A stretch of 64,000 nucleotides of DNA, from contig NZ_JBHSWH010000001.1 of NCBI RefSeq assembly GCF_042661025.1, positions 2,914,001 through 2,978,000 of the forward strand, written 5' to 3'. Origin of the DNA: Flexivirga alba (lineage in GTDB: Bacteria; Actinomycetota; Actinomycetes; Actinomycetales; Dermatophilaceae). The translations under genes and the position numbers were made by a program. Below the pieces are notes generated by a model. It worked only from the letters and a program-made list of their open reading frames with translations. It did no database searches and had not been told where the DNA came from. Positions 43,943 to 53,919 of this stretch are shown here, piece by piece; position 1 is the first letter of the stretch, and each line of letters begins with the position of its first letter.

Positions 43943-46644
43943 GCCCGACCGACGACACGTCCGCGGGCGAGCTGCCACCGGGTTATCCCCGTGATTGGGA
44001 GGCCGACGTGGTGCTGCGGGACGGATCGGTGGCTCAGGTGCGCCCCATCCGTCCCGACGACGTGGACCTGTTGAAGGAGTTCCACGAGCGCCAATCGGAC
44101 GAGTCGATCTACCTGCGCTTCTTCGCGCCGCTGAAGCACCTGTCCGACCGTGAGGCGACGCGCTTCGCCAACGTCGACTACGTCGAGCGGGTCGCCCTCA
44201 TCGTCGAGGCAGGCGGCCGGATGGTCGGCGTCGCCCGCTACGACCGACTGGCCGGCCCGGATGGGCCGCGGGCCGAGGTCGCCTTCAACATCGCCGACGA
44301 CTTCCAGGGCCGCGGGGTCGGCTCGGTGCTGCTGGAGCACCTCGCCGCTATCGGTGCTGAGGCAGGGGTCGAGGAATTCGTCGCCGACGTGTTGCCGCAG
44401 AACCACAAGATGATGTCGGTCTTCACCGACGCCGGCTTCGCCGTGCAGCGCCGGTTCGACGACGGGGTCATGGCGCTGTCCTTCCGGATCGAGCCGACCG
44501 AGCAGTCACAGGCTGTCCGTGCCGCCCGCGAGCAGCGGGCGGAGGCACGCAGCATGCGTTCCTTGCTGGCACCGTCATCGATCGCGGTTGTCGGTGTCGG
44601 CGCCAGGCCGACCGGGGTGGGTCGCGGCGTTTTCGAGCATCTGCAGGCCGGCGGATTCACCGGTGCCCTGTATGCCGTCAACCGCAACGTCCACCACGAA
44701 CTCCGTGACGCGACAGTGCATCCCAGCGTCAAGGAGCTGCCGGGTCCTGTCGAGTTGGTCGTCATCGCGGTGCCCGCGGCCGAAGTCATGCAGGTCGTGC
44801 ACGACTGTGCGGAGCACGACGTGAAGGCACTTGTGGTGATCTCGGCCGGGTTCGCCGAGGCCGGACCGGAGGGTGCGCAGCTGCAGGACGAGCTGGTGCG
44901 CACCGCTCGACGTCACGGCATGCGGGTGGCCGGCCCCAACTCGTTCGGGTTGATCAACACCCGCGACGACGTGCGGATGAACGCGACACTCGCCCCCGAG
45001 ATGCCCGGCAACGGCAGCTTCGGCCTCTTCGCGCAGAGCGGGGCGCTCGGCATCGCGGTGCTCGATTTCGCCGACCGCCGGGGGCTCGGCCTGACCGACT
45101 TCGTGTCGACCGGCAACCGCGCCGACGTCTCGGGCAACGACGTCATGCAGGGGTGGATGGACGACCCCAGCACCGAGGCCGTCGGCCTCTACCTGGAGTC
45201 GATGGGCAACCCGCGCAAGTTCTCGCGGATCGCGCGCCGGTTGTCGCTGCAGAAGCCGGTCATCGTGGTCAAGTCCGGTGTCTCCTCGTATGGCGTGCCA
45301 CCGGGCCACCGGGTGCGTCCGACGCACACCTCGCCGGATGCGTTCAAATCGATGCTGCGGCAGGCGGGCGTCATACGCGTGGAGAACCTGCACCAAATGT
45401 TCGACGTGGCCCAGCTGGTGGTCAATCAGCCGATCCCGCGCGGCCCGCGGGTCGCGATCGTCGGCAACTCCGACGCGCTCGGGGCACTCGCTGCCGATAA
45501 CGCGATCAGCTGGGGGTTGCAGATCGCACACGGCCCGGTCAACCTGCCGGCCGAGTGCACCCCGGCGCAGTTGGAGGTCGCCCTCGAGGCCGCCTTCGCG
45601 GACCCCGATGTCGACAGTGTCGTCACGTCGCTGATGCAACCCATCATCATCGAGGGCATCGGTCTGGCGACCACGCTGGCGAAGGTCTCGGCTCGCCACG
45701 AAAAGCCGTCTCTGACAACATTTCTCGGCATCAGCGGCGTGAGCGAGGCGCTGGCGGCGCCCGATCCGCAGACGCAGGTCGAGCGATTCGTGCCGTCGTA
45801 TGCCGTGCCCGAGGACGGCGTCCGAGCACTTGCGGCTGCCACCCGCTATGGCGAATGGCGCGCGACCGACCGGGGCGCTCCCGTGCTGCCGGAGGGCATC
45901 GACAAGGCCGCCGCCGAGCAACTGGTCGATCGGGTGCTCGAGGCGTCACCCGACGGTCGTCCGCTGACGCCGCCGGAAACACGCGACCTCCTTGCGGCAT
46001 ACGGCATCGAGGTGTGGCCCTACACCCCCGTGCGGTCCGCCGACGAAGCGGTGCGGGTCGCCGATCAACTCGGCTACCCGGTCGTCGTGAAGTCGGTGTC
46101 GCCACTGGTGCGCACCCAGCCGGTCACGGCGGTCCGGGTGGACCTGACGAACGCCGACGCCGTCCGCGACGCCTACCGCACCCTCGACGAACGCTTGGCG
46201 CCGTTGCACGCCAATCGCCTTGTCGTGCAACGTATGGCGGTCCCCGGCATCCCGTGCGTGGTGGCGACCGGTGAGGACCCGCTCTTCGGGCCGGTGGTGC
46301 GTTTCAGCCTGGCCGGTGCGCCGACCGAGGTGATGGGCGATCTCGCCTACCGGATCCCGCCGTTGACCGAGGTCGACGTGCGTGACCTGATCAACTCGGT
46401 GCGTGCGGCACCGTTGCTGCACGGTCGCGGTGGCGGGCTGGCCGTCGACCAGGCGGCCTTGGAGGATGTCGTGGCGCGGATCTCCGTGCTGGCCGAGCAC
46501 CTGCCCGACGTCGCGTCGTTGGAGCTGAACCCGGTCAACACCCATGCGGGTGGTTTGGAAGTCCTCGGTGCCGCGGTGATGGTCGCGCCCCCGGTGCTCC
46601 GCACCGACTCCGGACGCCGCTCACTTCCGAAAACTGACACCTAG
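43939..46644 (+). CDS. GNAT acetyltransferase fused to ADP-forming acyl-CoA synthetase (protein lysine acetyltransferase type)
   Basis: 901 residues in four parts. An N-terminal GNAT domain spans ~15-190 (VAFNIADDFQGRGVGSVLLEHLAA). A CoA-binding Rossmann domain spans ~210-330 (SIAVVGVGARPTGVGRGVFEHL), followed by succinyl-CoA-ligase-like domains ~340-640 (FAQSGALGIAVLDFADRRG, NSDALGALAADNAI). A C-terminal ATP-grasp domain spans ~660-890 (GYPVVVKSVSPLVRTQP). The domain order GNAT-first is that of actinobacterial PatA-type acetyltransferases, the reverse of enteric Pat/YfiQ. Likely role: acetylation control of acyl-CoA enzymes, with the synthetase part often non-catalytic. Upstream are a hairpin and a possible leader peptide. 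Confidence 0.87.
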   Translation: MSPTDDTSAGELPPGYPRDWEADVVLRDGSVAQVRPIRPDDVDLLKEFHERQSDESIYLRFFAPLKHLSDREATRFANVDYVERVALIVEAGGRMVGVARYDRLAGPDGPRAEVAFNIADDFQGRGVGSVLLEHLAAIGAEAGVEEFVADVLPQNHKMMSVFTDAGFAVQRRFDDGVMALSFRIEPTEQSQAVRAAREQRAEARSMRSLLAPSSIAVVGVGARPTGVGRGVFEHLQAGGFTGALYAVNRNVHHELRDATVHPSVKELPGPVELVVIAVPAAEVMQVVHDCAEHDVKALVVISAGFAEAGPEGAQLQDELVRTARRHGMRVAGPNSFGLINTRDDVRMNATLAPEMPGNGSFGLFAQSGALGIAVLDFADRRGLGLTDFVSTGNRADVSGNDVMQGWMDDPSTEAVGLYLESMGNPRKFSRIARRLSLQKPVIVVKSGVSSYGVPPGHRVRPTHTSPDAFKSMLRQAGVIRVENLHQMFDVAQLVVNQPIPRGPRVAIVGNSDALGALAADNAISWGLQIAHGPVNLPAECTPAQLEVALEAAFADPDVDSVVTSLMQPIIIEGIGLATTLAKVSARHEKPSLTTFLGISGVSEALAAPDPQTQVERFVPSYAVPEDGVRALAAATRYGEWRATDRGAPVLPEGIDKAAAEQLVDRVLEASPDGRPLTPPETRDLLAAYGIEVWPYTPVRSADEAVRVADQLGYPVVVKSVSPLVRTQPVTAVRVDLTNADAVRDAYRTLDERLAPLHANRLVVQRMAVPGIPCVVATGEDPLFGPVVRFSLAGAPTEVMGDLAYRIPPLTEVDVRDLINSVRAAPLLHGRGGGLAVDQAALEDVVARISVLAEHLPDVASLELNPVNTHAGGLEVLGAAVMVAPPVLRTDSGRRSLPKTDT

Positions 46645-46715
46645 ATTCGTTCCTCACCCGGCCGTCATCGCTGGCGTTCATAGCCGTCCTTCGGCCGGAC
46701 CACCAACCTGCGACA

Positions 46716-47333
46716 ATGACCGACATGTCTTCGTCCAGTAAGCAGATCACCGCGTCGGCGTTGCCGGCCGTGCTCCTCGCCGACATTGAGCAAGCGGGCT
46801 ACTTCCCGCTGCTGGTGGCCGACGTCGTGGCCGCCGCGGTCGGCACCGAGAGCATCACCTCGCATCTGGTGCACGCGGAGACGACGATCGACAGCGAGAC
46901 GGTCCGGCGCCACGTCACGGTCTTCGTCCTGACCGGCAGCCGGTTGATCCTGGCTCACGCCGACGACCATGCGCCCACGCCGGACTCGCCGGTGCAGCAC
47001 CTCGGGATGGTCGCGACGGCCACCAGTGAGACCGTGCCGTTGTCCTGCGTCCGCGGTGTCATGCTCGGGCGGGTCGTACCCGACCCGGAGAAGTATGTCG
47101 AGGGCTCCTTCGGCCGCGAGGTGACGCTGACGATCTCCTGGGGCGCGGTGTCGCGCGTCGACCTGCTGCCGGCCAACTGCGCCGATCCGACCTGCGACGC
47201 GGACCACGGCTACGAGGGGACCATCACCGGTGACGACGTGACGGTCCGGGTCAGCGCCGACGCGGATGGCGACGACAATCTGCAGCAGGCTCAGGTGTTT
47301 TCGACGGCGCTGTCCGCCGCCATCGGCCGGTGA
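46716..47333 (+). CDS. DUF5998 family protein
   Basis: 205-residue actinobacterial protein (LLADIEQAGYFPLLVADVVAAAVG, HLVHAETTIDSETVRRHVTVFVLT, LSCVRGVMLGRVVPDPEKY). The family is recurrently found just before the phosphodiesterase-type gene seen here, which it overlaps by GTGA. Function unknown. Confidence 0.82.
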   Translation: MTDMSSSSKQITASALPAVLLADIEQAGYFPLLVADVVAAAVGTESITSHLVHAETTIDSETVRRHVTVFVLTGSRLILAHADDHAPTPDSPVQHLGMVATATSETVPLSCVRGVMLGRVVPDPEKYVEGSFGREVTLTISWGAVSRVDLLPANCADPTCDADHGYEGTITGDDVTVRVSADADGDDNLQQAQVFSTALSAAIGR

Positions 47334-48481
47334 CCTGGGCTGCGACCCCGTCATACGACGGGGGAGGACTGGCCGGAGTGCTGCCGCGCGTGGTGGCCTC
47401 GCTGGACGGCCCGCTGCTGTCCCCGGCCGCAACCGCGGCCCGGCTTCCGACCGCGAAACGTGCCGTCGTCGTCCTTGCCGACGGGCTGGGCGCCGACCTG
47501 CTGCGCCGACGCTCCGGTCATGCGCCGTTCCTGCGCGTCTCGGCCGCCGGTCAGGGTGCCGCCATACCCGGAGTGCTGACGGCGGGGTTCCCATCGACGA
47601 CGGCCACCAGCATGGGCACCTTCGGCACCGGCCTGCCACCGGGCACACACGGCCTGGCGGGATACCAGGTGCGGGTGCCCGGCAGCGACCGGCTCTTCAA
47701 CGAACTGGACTGGATCGGCGGCCCTGACCCGATGCAGTGGCAACCCCACCCGACGGTTTTCGAGCAGACCGCTGCGGCCGGCATCGCGGTGACCATGGTC
47801 GGACCGGCCAAGTTCGACGGGTCGGGTCTGACGATCTCAGCATTGCGCGGTGCCCGGTTCGCGGGCACGCGCGACCTGCCGTCCTCGGTCGACGCGGCGG
47901 TTCGTGCCGCTCGGGCGACCCCGCGCGCCCTGGTCTACCTCTATTGGGGTGAGGTCGACCGCACCGGCCACCAGCACGGCTGCGAGTCATGGCAATGGGG
48001 TGAGGCCGTGGAGCTGCTGGACAGTGAGTTGCGTCGGTTGCGGACCCTGCTGCCGGATGACACGTCACTCACCGTGACCGCCGATCACGGCATGGTCGAT
48101 GTGCCGGACTCCGCCAAGACCGACATCGCGCGTGACCGCGAACTGCGTGCCGGAGTCGCGTTGGTGGGGGGCGAACCCCGTGGCGTGCAGCTCTACTGCC
48201 GAGAAGGGGCAGCCGCGGATGTGGCTGCCACCTGGTCGGCTCGGGTCGGCGACGACGGCTGGGTGATGACCCGCGAGGAGGCCATCGCAGCGGGGCTTTT
48301 CGGCCCGGTGTCACCGGACGTGTTGCCGCGGTTCGGTGATGTGATCGTCGCTGTCCAGGCACCGATCGGCTTCGTCGACACACGCGTGATGAATGCGCGC
48401 ATCGTCAGCCTGATCGGTCAGCACGGCTCGCTGACCGACGCCGAACAGCTGGTTCCGTTCATCCATCTCCCGGCACGGTGA
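47330..48481 (+). CDS. Alkaline phosphatase-superfamily nucleotide pyrophosphatase/phosphodiesterase
   Basis: 383-residue single-domain member of the type I phosphodiesterase/NPP group. Metal site residues are in VVVLADGLGADLL, the nucleophile Thr in GFPSTTATSMGTFGTG, and further ligands in YWGEVDRTGHQHG and TVTADHGMVDVP. No signal peptide, so probably cytosolic; substrate unknown. Coupled to the DUF5998 gene. Confidence 0.88.
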   Translation: MTWAATPSYDGGGLAGVLPRVVASLDGPLLSPAATAARLPTAKRAVVVLADGLGADLLRRRSGHAPFLRVSAAGQGAAIPGVLTAGFPSTTATSMGTFGTGLPPGTHGLAGYQVRVPGSDRLFNELDWIGGPDPMQWQPHPTVFEQTAAAGIAVTMVGPAKFDGSGLTISALRGARFAGTRDLPSSVDAAVRAARATPRALVYLYWGEVDRTGHQHGCESWQWGEAVELLDSELRRLRTLLPDDTSLTVTADHGMVDVPDSAKTDIARDRELRAGVALVGGEPRGVQLYCREGAAADVAATWSARVGDDGWVMTREEAIAAGLFGPVSPDVLPRFGDVIVAVQAPIGFVDTRVMNARIVSLIGQHGSLTDAEQLVPFIHLPAR

Positions 48482-48503
48482 GCGCTCAACCGAGCCCGCC
48501 TCG

Positions 48504-48509
48504 TAGGCT
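48504..48509 (+). promoter_or_regulatory. -10 box of leaderless tdk
   Basis: TAGGCT eight bases before the GTG at 48518. Confidence 0.5.
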
Positions 48510-48517
48510 GTTCGATC

Positions 48518-49246
48518 GTGGCTGAACTCGTCTTCTTCTCCGGCACCATGGACTGCGGCAAGTCCACCCTGGCCCTGCAGATGGATCACAACCACCGCAG
48601 TCGCGGGCGTCACGGGCTGGTGTTCACCAAGCTCGACCGGGCCGGTGTCGCGGTGCTGTCCTCCCGGCTGGGCTTGTCGCACGAGGCGATCGAGGTAGAG
48701 GACTCCCTCGACTTCTGGGAGGCCGTCGTCGAACAGGCCACGGGTGGCCGGGTCATCGACTACCTCATCTGTGACGAAGCGCAGTTCTACACGCCCGCGC
48801 AGGTGGAGCAACTGGCCCGCCTCGTCGACGAGATGAACATCGACGTCTTCACCTTCGGCATCACCGCCGACTTCCGCGCCCAGCTCTTTCCCGGGTCCCG
48901 CCGGCTGATCGAGTTGGCCGATCGCACCCAGGTTCCGCAGGTCGAAGCGCTGTGCTGGTGCGGCAAACGGGCCACGCACAACGCACGCGTCGTCGACGGC
49001 GACATGGTTGTCGAAGGCGAGCAGGTCGTCGTCGGCGACACCGCGCACGGCAGGTCGGCGGTCGTGGAGTATGAAGTCCTCTGCCGCCGTCACTACATGC
49101 GTCGTATGACGTCACACGCCGCGCGGGCGCAGTCCATATCGGCCCAAGTGCTGCCCTTCGATCTCGACCTGTGCCCGCTGCCCGGCTCCCAGCCGCGCCG
49201 CGCTTCCTTTGGTGTTGATCGGCCTCTTGGCATGATGGGCACATGA
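48518..49246 (+). CDS. tdk: Thymidine kinase
   Basis: Type II thymidine kinase for dTMP salvage. The P-loop is FFSGTMDCGKST, the Walker B-like segment is YLICDEAQFY with the catalytic Glu after DE, and the lasso domain has zinc Cys in ALCWCGKRATHNAR and a CRRHY end. 242 residues, with a C-terminal extension of ~40. The leaderless start follows a TAGGCT box. It overlaps the MFS gene by ATGA. Confidence 0.93.
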   Translation: MAELVFFSGTMDCGKSTLALQMDHNHRSRGRHGLVFTKLDRAGVAVLSSRLGLSHEAIEVEDSLDFWEAVVEQATGGRVIDYLICDEAQFYTPAQVEQLARLVDEMNIDVFTFGITADFRAQLFPGSRRLIELADRTQVPQVEALCWCGKRATHNARVVDGDMVVEGEQVVVGDTAHGRSAVVEYEVLCRRHYMRRMTSHAARAQSISAQVLPFDLDLCPLPGSQPRRASFGVDRPLGMMGT

Positions 49247-51099
49247 CACGTGACGGGCGTTCCGGCAGGCAACGCCGGCGCGACGACCGTGACAGAGCCT
49301 TCACCGAGCCCGTGCAGCAAACACCGCGTACCCGGCCGATGCCGCCGCGCCGCACGCCTCCGGGCACGTCGCCCACCGACCCCTGGGCCGGGCGACAGCC
49401 GGGACAGCGACGGCCTGCGCCGGCGCCGCGAGCGGACCGGACGCAAGAACATGCGACATACCCGAATGAGGACCGCGAGCCGACTGCGGGACCTTCGGAC
49501 GATGCCCAGCACGGCGGACGTGACACCGCGCGCGCAGCCGGTCGGGGAGTCGTGCGCGGCGCCGGAGCGATGGCGCGCCTGACCGCGAACGCCAGCAAGA
49601 AGACCGTGTATGCCGCCCGCAAGGCGAGCGAGGCACAAGGTGCGGGGGAGAGCGGTCTCGCCCGGATGATCCAGGTCCACGCCTTCAACTCGGCCGGCGA
49701 CGCGACCGTGACGATCGGGCTGGCCGGCACCGTGTTCTTCTCGGTCTCGTCGGCGCAGGCCAAGAGCCAGGTGCTGCTCTTCCTACTCCTGACGATGCTG
49801 CCGTTCGCCGTCGTGGCTCCTCTACTCGGCCCGCTGCTGGATCGCTTCCGCCACGGCCGCCGCTGGGCGATCGGCTTCACCCTGGCCATCCGCGCCTTTC
49901 TGTGCTGGGTGCTCGCCGAGACCATCGATGACAATTCTGTCTGGCTCTTCCCGGTGGCGTTGTGCGTACTGGTGGCGTCCAGGGCCTACCTCGTCACGCG
50001 TTCGGCGGCGGTTCCTCGGGTGCTCCCACGACAACTCACCCAGGTGAAGGCGAACGGCCGGTTGTCGCTGGCCGGTGTGATCGGCGCCGGAGTGGCCGGG
50101 GCTCTGGCCGGAGGTGCCGCGAAACTCGGTGGCGCCGCGTGGTCGCTGCGGGTCGGCGCGCTGCTCTTCGCGATCGGCACCGTGATGGCGATCCTGTTGC
50201 CGCCTCGAGTCGACTCGAGTGTCGGTGAGGAGCCCGCCCCTGCAGGGCTGACGACCGGCAAGGCGACCAGCCACGGCATCGGTCCGGCCGTCGTCACCGC
50301 GCTGCGCGCCAACACCGGCTTGCGCTGGTTGTCCGGCTTCCTGACGATCTTTCTCGCGTTCCTGGTGCGCAGCCACCCGTTCCCGGGCTGGGAGGGCAAG
50401 GAGACGCTGCTGCTCGCTCTCGTGCTCGGCGCCGCCGGTGCGGGCAACGCGGTCGGCACGGTCGCGGGTGCGGCTCTGAAGATCGCCTCACCCAAAACGA
50501 TCGTGCTCGGGACGCTCATCGCCGATGCACTGATGGTGGTGATCGCCGCCGCGCACTTCACTATTTGGACCGCGGTAGCCGTCGGCTTCGTGGCCGGCAC
50601 CGGTCAGCAGCTGGGCAAGCTGGCACTGGACTCCCAGATCCAGGACACCGTCCCCGAGCACATGCGCACCAGCGTCTTCGGGCGCTCCGAGACGTTGCTG
50701 CAGCTGGCCTGGGTCATCGGCGGCATCGTCGCCGTCGCGATCCCGACGAACGCCACGCTGGGCATGATCATCGCCGCGGTGGTCCTGGTGGCGTGGGCGA
50801 CCGTCGTGCTGATCTGGAACAGTGGGCGCTCGCTGCCCGTCCCGGGGCGGGTCCGTGAGGCCGCAGCGCGTCCGGTTCGTCGTCGACCGGTCGGCCGACC
50901 GCAGCAGAACGCCGGGCCGGAGACCTACAAGACCCCCGGGACGTATGGCGATCAGCAGCCTGACGCCGAGCAAATGCCCGCTGAACGGCGGCCGCCTGAC
51001 CAGGCCGAGACGATCGGTGTTCGCCGCAGTGAGGTGTCCAAGCATCGGCCGGACGGAACCGGCAGGGACGGCCAGCAGCGTCCCGGCGGCTGGCGGTAG
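49243..51099 (+). CDS. MFS-like membrane protein with long disordered termini
   Basis: 618 residues. The first ~110 residues are Arg/Pro/Asp-rich and disordered. About 11-12 helices follow (VTIGLAGTVFFSVSSAQAKSQVLLF to LGMIIAAVVLVAWATVVLIW). The last ~90 residues are charged and Pro/Gln-rich. The loop LLDRFRHGRRWAIGFTLAIRA resembles the MFS motif. Transport substrate unknown. Conserved actinobacterial neighbour of tdk and sepH. Confidence 0.82.
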   Translation: MTRDGRSGRQRRRDDRDRAFTEPVQQTPRTRPMPPRRTPPGTSPTDPWAGRQPGQRRPAPAPRADRTQEHATYPNEDREPTAGPSDDAQHGGRDTARAAGRGVVRGAGAMARLTANASKKTVYAARKASEAQGAGESGLARMIQVHAFNSAGDATVTIGLAGTVFFSVSSAQAKSQVLLFLLLTMLPFAVVAPLLGPLLDRFRHGRRWAIGFTLAIRAFLCWVLAETIDDNSVWLFPVALCVLVASRAYLVTRSAAVPRVLPRQLTQVKANGRLSLAGVIGAGVAGALAGGAAKLGGAAWSLRVGALLFAIGTVMAILLPPRVDSSVGEEPAPAGLTTGKATSHGIGPAVVTALRANTGLRWLSGFLTIFLAFLVRSHPFPGWEGKETLLLALVLGAAGAGNAVGTVAGAALKIASPKTIVLGTLIADALMVVIAAAHFTIWTAVAVGFVAGTGQQLGKLALDSQIQDTVPEHMRTSVFGRSETLLQLAWVIGGIVAVAIPTNATLGMIIAAVVLVAWATVVLIWNSGRSLPVPGRVREAAARPVRRRPVGRPQQNAGPETYKTPGTYGDQQPDAEQMPAERRPPDQAETIGVRRSEVSKHRPDGTGRDGQQRPGGWR

Positions 51100-51116
51100 G
51101 TCTCGCGCAGTCGAGG

Positions 51117-52484
51117 TCAGTCGCGACCGGGGCGCCGACCGAACATGATGTCGTCCCAGCTGGGAACGCTCGGCCGACCCTTGCGCGCCGAGCTCGGCCG
51201 GTCGGGGACAACGGTGCCGGTTTCCCGCGGAACCGCTTGTGGCCGTGCGGATTTCGGCTGTTTCGCGTCGTTGTCGTCGGTCTCCGCCGCCGGCTCCTCC
51301 GACTCGTCGACGTTGTCGGCGGCGGACTCGTCAACGTCGTCGGGAGCGGGCTCGGCAGGTTCCCTCTCCTGCTCGGCGGCCTTCGCCGTGGTCTCGTCGA
51401 CTGACAGGTCTGCGAACAGATCCGCGGTGCCGGTCACGGGGTCGTGACCCAGTTGCTCGACGGACGGCTTGTCGCCCGACTGGCCGGCGTCCTTGTCGCC
51501 CGACTTGCCGGTCACGTCTTCGGCGTCGGTGGGGTCGTCTTCGCGAGGGTGTGACCCGACCGGCGGTCCGTCTCCGGTGGTGTCGAGCTGCTCGCGCGGA
51601 GCGGCATCTTCGGGAAAGTCCTGGTGCGCCGCTGCCCGACCCTTGCGACGGCGGTTCTTGGAGCGTTCGCGCATCGCGGCGACGAGGTCGACGGGGCGCT
51701 CGCCGGCCTCGGTCCTGTCCTTGTCGGCGGAGCTGGAAGCCGTCTTCTTCTTGGCCGCCGGAGCGGGCTGCTGGGGCACCGCTGTCGCGGAGGTCCGGCC
51801 ACCGCGCACCCGTCGCACCTGAGGGGCGTAGGCGGCGTTCAGGCCGCCTTCGGCCTCGACGTCATAGACCGACGTCTCCCGGGCGGAGGCCAGCGGTCCG
51901 GGCGTGCTCTCGTCCTCGCCGAGCCAGCGCGCCTCGTCGTCGGTCGGCTCGAGGGTGCGGCTGCGCACGTCGAAGTGCCAGGTCGCGCGCCGCGGCCGGC
52001 CACCGGCGGGGAAGCTGCACAGGACCGTCCAGTCGCCGTCGCGCCCGCGCCAGGAGTCCCAGATGACCGCGTCGGGGTCGACGCCACGGCCGTCCAGCCG
52101 CCGCTCGGCACGCTCACCGAAGGTGCTGTCGGCCTGGCCCGCGGCGCCGCCACTGACAACGATCGCGCGGGCGAGTCGTGCGACGTGATCGCGCTCGGCG
52201 CGGATCGGGCCTTCGTAACGCCGAACCTTCTCGACAGTCCAGCCGGCCCGCTCGGCGACGTCCGACACGGACGCTCCGGCGCGCAGCAACGCCTGGACGT
52301 CGCGGGGTCGCAGCTCTTCGGGCACCGGCACCGAGTCGACATCGACCGACGGGACCGGCCGGGCGTGTCGCAGTGACGACCGCAGCGCGTCATCGATCGG
52401 CACCGTGAAACGGTCGTCTCCGTCTTCGGTAAGAAGCAGGTGCTCGCCGTCGTCGTGGACACCGATCAGTCGCAACTCCCGCAT
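51117..52484 (-). CDS. sepH: Cell-division protein SepH
   Basis: 455 residues. The conserved N-terminal DUF3071 domain (MRELRLIGVHDDGEHLLL, RPRDVQALLRAGASVSDVAERAGWTVEKVRRYE with an HTH) and the short C-terminal motif PSWDDIMFG flank a long acidic disordered region. SepH directly stimulates FtsZ assembly in Streptomyces and mycobacteria. The ATG at 52484 follows GGGAGAG. Divergent from hemH with 213 bases between. Confidence 0.93.
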   Translation of the reverse strand: MRELRLIGVHDDGEHLLLTEDGDDRFTVPIDDALRSSLRHARPVPSVDVDSVPVPEELRPRDVQALLRAGASVSDVAERAGWTVEKVRRYEGPIRAERDHVARLARAIVVSGGAAGQADSTFGERAERRLDGRGVDPDAVIWDSWRGRDGDWTVLCSFPAGGRPRRATWHFDVRSRTLEPTDDEARWLGEDESTPGPLASARETSVYDVEAEGGLNAAYAPQVRRVRGGRTSATAVPQQPAPAAKKKTASSSADKDRTEAGERPVDLVAAMRERSKNRRRKGRAAAHQDFPEDAAPREQLDTTGDGPPVGSHPREDDPTDAEDVTGKSGDKDAGQSGDKPSVEQLGHDPVTGTADLFADLSVDETTAKAAEQEREPAEPAPDDVDESAADNVDESEEPAAETDDNDAKQPKSARPQAVPRETGTVVPDRPSSARKGRPSVPSWDDIMFGRRPGRD

Positions 52485-52697
52485 GTGCGTCTCTCCCAGG
52501 TAGCCGGTGGTGCACCGAGTCCAGCTCGGATCCGTCGGCTGCTGCAGCGCCGCTGCAATCAGCCGCAGCCAACCATGCCACGGCGCGCGGTGTGGACCCC
52601 GCAGGGCGCGCCGAAACGCGACCTGTCGAGAGTCGTACGCTGGCCGTGCCGACCACTCCAGGACGGCCTCTCACGTCCCTCGCCAGGAGACCACCCC

Positions 52698-53914
52698 ATG
52701 TCCTCGCCGATCGCCGAGCCGCCAGATCCGACCGCGCGACCCATCGAACAGCAGGCGGCCCCGCCGTTGCCCGCCCCCGAACGGTCGCCCGAACCTGCAG
52801 GGGAGCCGGCGGCGGAGTCGCTCGCGCTCGAGCCGTATGACGCAGTGCTCGTCCTGTCCTTCGGCGGCCCCGAGGGGAGGACGAAGTCATGCCGTTCCTG
52901 CGCCGGGTGACCGGTGGGCGCGGCATACCCGACGAGCGGCTGGCGGAGGTCGCCGAGCACTACTACGCCCGTGGCGGTCGCAGTCCCATCAACGGGCAGA
53001 CCCGTGCCCTGCAGCAGGCGATCCGTGCCGAGTTGCGTCGCCGCGGATTCTCCACACCGGTGCTGATCGCCAATCGCAACAGCGAGCCGTTCCTGCCTGA
53101 CGTGTTGCGCGGCGCTCAGGACTCCGGCGCCCAGCGGCTGCTCGTGGTCACGACGAGCGCCTATGCGTCATACAGCTCGTGCCGGCAGTACCGCGAGGAC
53201 ATCGCCGAGGCGCTCGAGCAACTCGCCGACGAGGGCCGCAGCCTGCAGGTGGACAAGATCCGGCAGTACGCCACGCATCCCAGCTTCGCCCGGGTGAACG
53301 CGCGACTGGTCACCGACGCGGTTCGCGCCAGCGGCCAGGACGACGACGACAAGCTGCGCGTCGTCTTCGTCACCCACTCGATCCCGACCGCGATGGACGA
53401 CACCTCCGGTCCGGGCGACGGCGAGGGCAACCTCTACGAGCACCAGCACGACGAGATTGCGCACGTCATCCTCGACGAGGCGGGAATCACCCTCGACCGT
53501 GACCTGAGCGGCGCGCTGGTGTTCTGCTCCCGATCCGGCCGACCTGAGCAACCGTGGCTCGAGCCGGACATCAACGACCACCTGCGGCAGCTCGCCGGCA
53601 GCGGCGTCACCGACGTGGTGGTTGCGCCGATCGGGTTCGTGTCCGACCACATGGAGGTCGTGCACGACCTCGACACCGAAGCCGCCGAGACCGCGGCCGA
53701 GGTCGGCCTGCGTATGACGCGAGTGCCGACCGTCGGCACCGATGCGGAGTTCGTGATGGGCTTGATCGACCTGGTCGAGGAGCGTGCCGCCCAAGCACGC
53801 GGTGAGCGGGTGGATGCCATCGCCTGGCCGGGTGAGGCGATGCCGTCGGTCTGCGCGGCCGGATGCTGCCCAAATCTTCGAATTGCCAAACCGGCGGCCT
53901 GCGGACAGGACTGA
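52698..53914 (+). CDS. hemH: Coproporphyrin/protoporphyrin ferrochelatase (frameshifted)
   Basis: Inserts Fe2+ into the porphyrin; in Gram-positives this is usually coproporphyrin III. After a ~50-residue Pro/Glu-rich extension, AVLVLSFGGPEG begins the fold. A GGGG run (52874-52877) breaks the frame; one more base gives GGPEGEDEVMPFLRRVTGGRG, as in the family. Later: NSEPFLPDVL, VTHSIPTAMDD (metal His), PIGFVSDHMEVVHDLDTEA (metal Glu region). The C-terminal VCAAGCCPN may bind a [2Fe-2S] cluster, as in mycobacterial enzymes. AGGAGA precedes the ATG at 52698. Confidence 0.9.
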
Positions 53915-53919
53915 TCACC